From Epiperipatus broadwayi (taxonomy: Eukaryota; Onychophora; Udeonychophora; Euonychophora; Peripatidae), in contig JAQFVV010000001.1 of assembly GCA_028023455.1 (NCBI GenBank), positions 23,205,401-23,269,400 on the forward strand: a stretch of DNA of 64,000 bases, in the 5' to 3' direction. The notes under the pieces were generated by a model. The model saw only the letters and a program-made list of their open reading frames with translations. It was not told the origin of the DNA and did not search any database. Of this stretch, positions 62,231-64,000 are shown piece after piece. Both the position numbers and the translations under genes were made by a program. Position 1 is the first letter of the stretch, and the number at the start of each line of letters is the position of its first letter.

Positions 62231-63775
62231 ATGTCTGAAAAGAAAAAAGAATCCCATCTTCCCCTAAAAAAAATATAGATTGATTAATAAAATGCAAACA
62301 GAACCTAATTTTTCTCAATGCAAATAGCAAGATGCTCTGCATTTATAAGGAATTTGTGCAAGTGAAGTGGCATTATATACAAAAACATTCTGTAAAATTT
62401 AGTATGTATGAAGGAAAAGCTAATTATATGGTGGTATATTTAATAGCAAAAAAAAAAACCCCATCCCAGTTACTTATGGTGAGTTTATTAAGAAATGTAT
62501 GGACAACATGGCAGTAGGCAGATAAATTGAAGAAATTCCAAAATCTATTTAAAGAAGTTTGCAGAATGATGTTGCTAATTTTAAATTTTATGCATTAGTG
62601 ATGGATGATAGCATTCATGTTTTAGTTATGGTTCAACTTGCCATTTTTATTAAAGGTATTGTTGATGGTTATAATGGTAGTGAGGTAATTGTTTTTTTAG
62701 GCTATTAAAAGATACAACTAAATCAAGAGATTTATATGAAGCAGTAAAAGATATGTTAAAGCAATTTTCTTTTCCATTGTTAACATGTCTGATAGACTTA
62801 TTGATAATGATCTGATAAATGGAGATAGAAGAATGGAAATGTCAAATTAATAGATGATGTAATTGCTGCCTAAGCTCATATTTTGTGAAGTATCATTGCA
62901 TAATGCTTATCTGCAGAAGCTTTAAAAATGGATAAAATTAAGTAAATCACCAGGCTGAAGGTTTGAGTCATAATTAATTCCAGAAATTCCTTGAAAACAT
63001 TGATGCTGATTACAGCAATATTATTTACTTTTTCAAAGTAAGATGGCTAAATTGAGGCTATGCATTGAAATTTTTTTATGATTTATGACATATCAAATGA
63101 TTTATGATATCAAAAAAAAAAAATTTGTGCTAGAACTTGATAGTGCAAGCTGGATTACAGATTTAACATTTTTAGTGAATTTAATTGCTCATTTAAATAA
63201 GTTAAACATATGCCTTCAAGATAAAATCAATTTCAAGACAATGTTTCAAATTATAACAGTATTCAAAATGAAACTGAAATTATAGCAAGCTCAAATTAAG
63301 GCAAACAATTTTATGTATTTCGACTCATTGACTAAACACAGTGCTGTGAACAGCTTTGTATTACAATTTGATACGAGAATTTGAAACATATTTCAAGATA
63401 TTCAGTAAAATAAGGGAGATTTTGCTATATTTGCAATTCCATTCTCAGTAAATATAATGCCAGTTACAAATAGAATGCATAGAGCTGCAATTCAACTTAA
63501 AAATTTTTTTTATTGTTCCTTTTTATTGAACTTTAATAGATCCTATTTTCCCAGAGACAAATATCTCATTTCCTAATTATACCTTACTCATATCATCATT
63601 TTTGGTATCATTTACATTTGTGAGCAACTATTTTCAAGAATGAAACACATTAAGTGTAAAGTTAGAACCAAAATATCATATGAGCACATTGAGATCATTG
63701 AGCATTACAACTACTTCCATCAAACCAGATATCAATGCATTTATTTCTCAAATACAATGTCAAATATCTGACTAG
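62231..63775 (+). pseudogene. hAT transposase pseudogene (BED finger, ZBED/GTF2IRD2-like)
   Basis: The plus strand gives a nearly full-length but broken transposase. It starts at ATG 62231 (MSEKKKESHLPLKKI). A BED-like finger region includes KEFVQVKWHYIQKHSVKFS (62345-62400, cysteines partly lost), then YMVVYLIAKKKTPSQ. A catalytic-core block near 62570-62720 reads ALVMDDSIH and MVQLAIFIKGIVDGYNGSE. The conserved 'KYHCIM' follows at about 62887-62905, then WITDLTFLVNLIAHLNKLNI (63152-63210). The dimerisation end has ICEQLFSRMKHIKCKVRTKI near 63615-63675, and a tail ends at TAG 63773. About a dozen stops and shifts lie in between. Related host genes are known in vertebrates, but this copy is dead. 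No TIR was identified. Confidence 0.8.
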
Positions 63776-64000
63776 TTTTATGTTGCCTTCTTTTATTTTC
63801 ATATTAAAAACATCAATGACATTTTATTATTTAGATGTACTTTTTCTATATTAGTGATCACAAATTTGGGATCTGCTCAACAATTTTAAAAGACTTTCCA
63901 AATTGACCACTGCATAATTAGAATTATGTGAGGACTTTTTTGTCTCTCTGTGATGATGAATATTATAAAAATTATGCACAGAATTTTTTTGCTAATGTTT
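63776..64000. other. 3' flank of the hAT pseudogene
   Basis: AT-rich. It may include the untranslated end and terminal repeat of the element, but neither boundary was identified. Confidence 0.4.

Noticed and set aside
61966-62231. Two overlapping plus-strand frames with poly-Ile and poly-Tyr
   Set aside because: They are translations of a trinucleotide microsatellite.
1-64000. CRISPR arrays, operons or bacterial genes
   Set aside because: No regularly spaced identical short repeats with unique spacers, and the coding content is eukaryotic transposons plus a GPCR.

Overview
The window is AT-rich, gene-poor animal DNA. The evidence for an animal genome is an intronless seven-transmembrane aminergic-type receptor gene, tRNA-derived SINE-like heads, and a mix of LTR, LINE, Penelope-like, hAT, mariner and fold-back elements. 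The receptor looks lophotrochozoan (mollusc, annelid or flatworm type), but this is an impression from motifs, not a search, and the species cannot be named. Nothing bacterial is present (no operons, no ribosome binding sites).

Layout. 1-4789: an old gypsy-type LTR retrotransposon on the minus strand with both LTRs. 5985-6248 and 7771-8415: two fold-back elements, the second flanked by a 15-bp direct repeat. 9683-9824: a possible minus-strand exon. 12706-14039: a DNA transposon with terminal inverted repeats and TA target duplications. 15230-19330: a LINE fragment running into a 5'-truncated gypsy pol, both plus strand. 19950-22560: an RTE-like LINE carrying a tRNA-Glu-like insertion. 23270-23640: a Penelope-like GIY-YIG remnant. 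25341-25970: a ~121-130 bp tandem repeat and a microsatellite. 30321-30531: a 107-bp tandem duplication. 32511-33870: two GC-richer exon-like blocks. 34880-35530: an LTR-like promoter region. 36741-36872: a SINE-like sequence. 41417-43038: a hAT element with a perfect 8-bp target duplication. 44757-48104: an LTR retrotransposon with a perfect 5-bp target duplication that appears to lack reverse transcriptase. 49297-50330: a mariner remnant interrupted by a nested palindrome. 53761-54789: the one intact gene, a class A GPCR. 55640-56460: a large fold-back. 62231-63775: a hAT transposase pseudogene with a BED-like finger.

Only the GPCR looks like a functional host gene. Almost everything else recognisable is mobile-element debris, and the remaining long stretches are AT-rich with no coding signal that could be supported. 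Transposase and retrotransposon readings below are conceptual translations across frameshifts and stops; no copy looks active.
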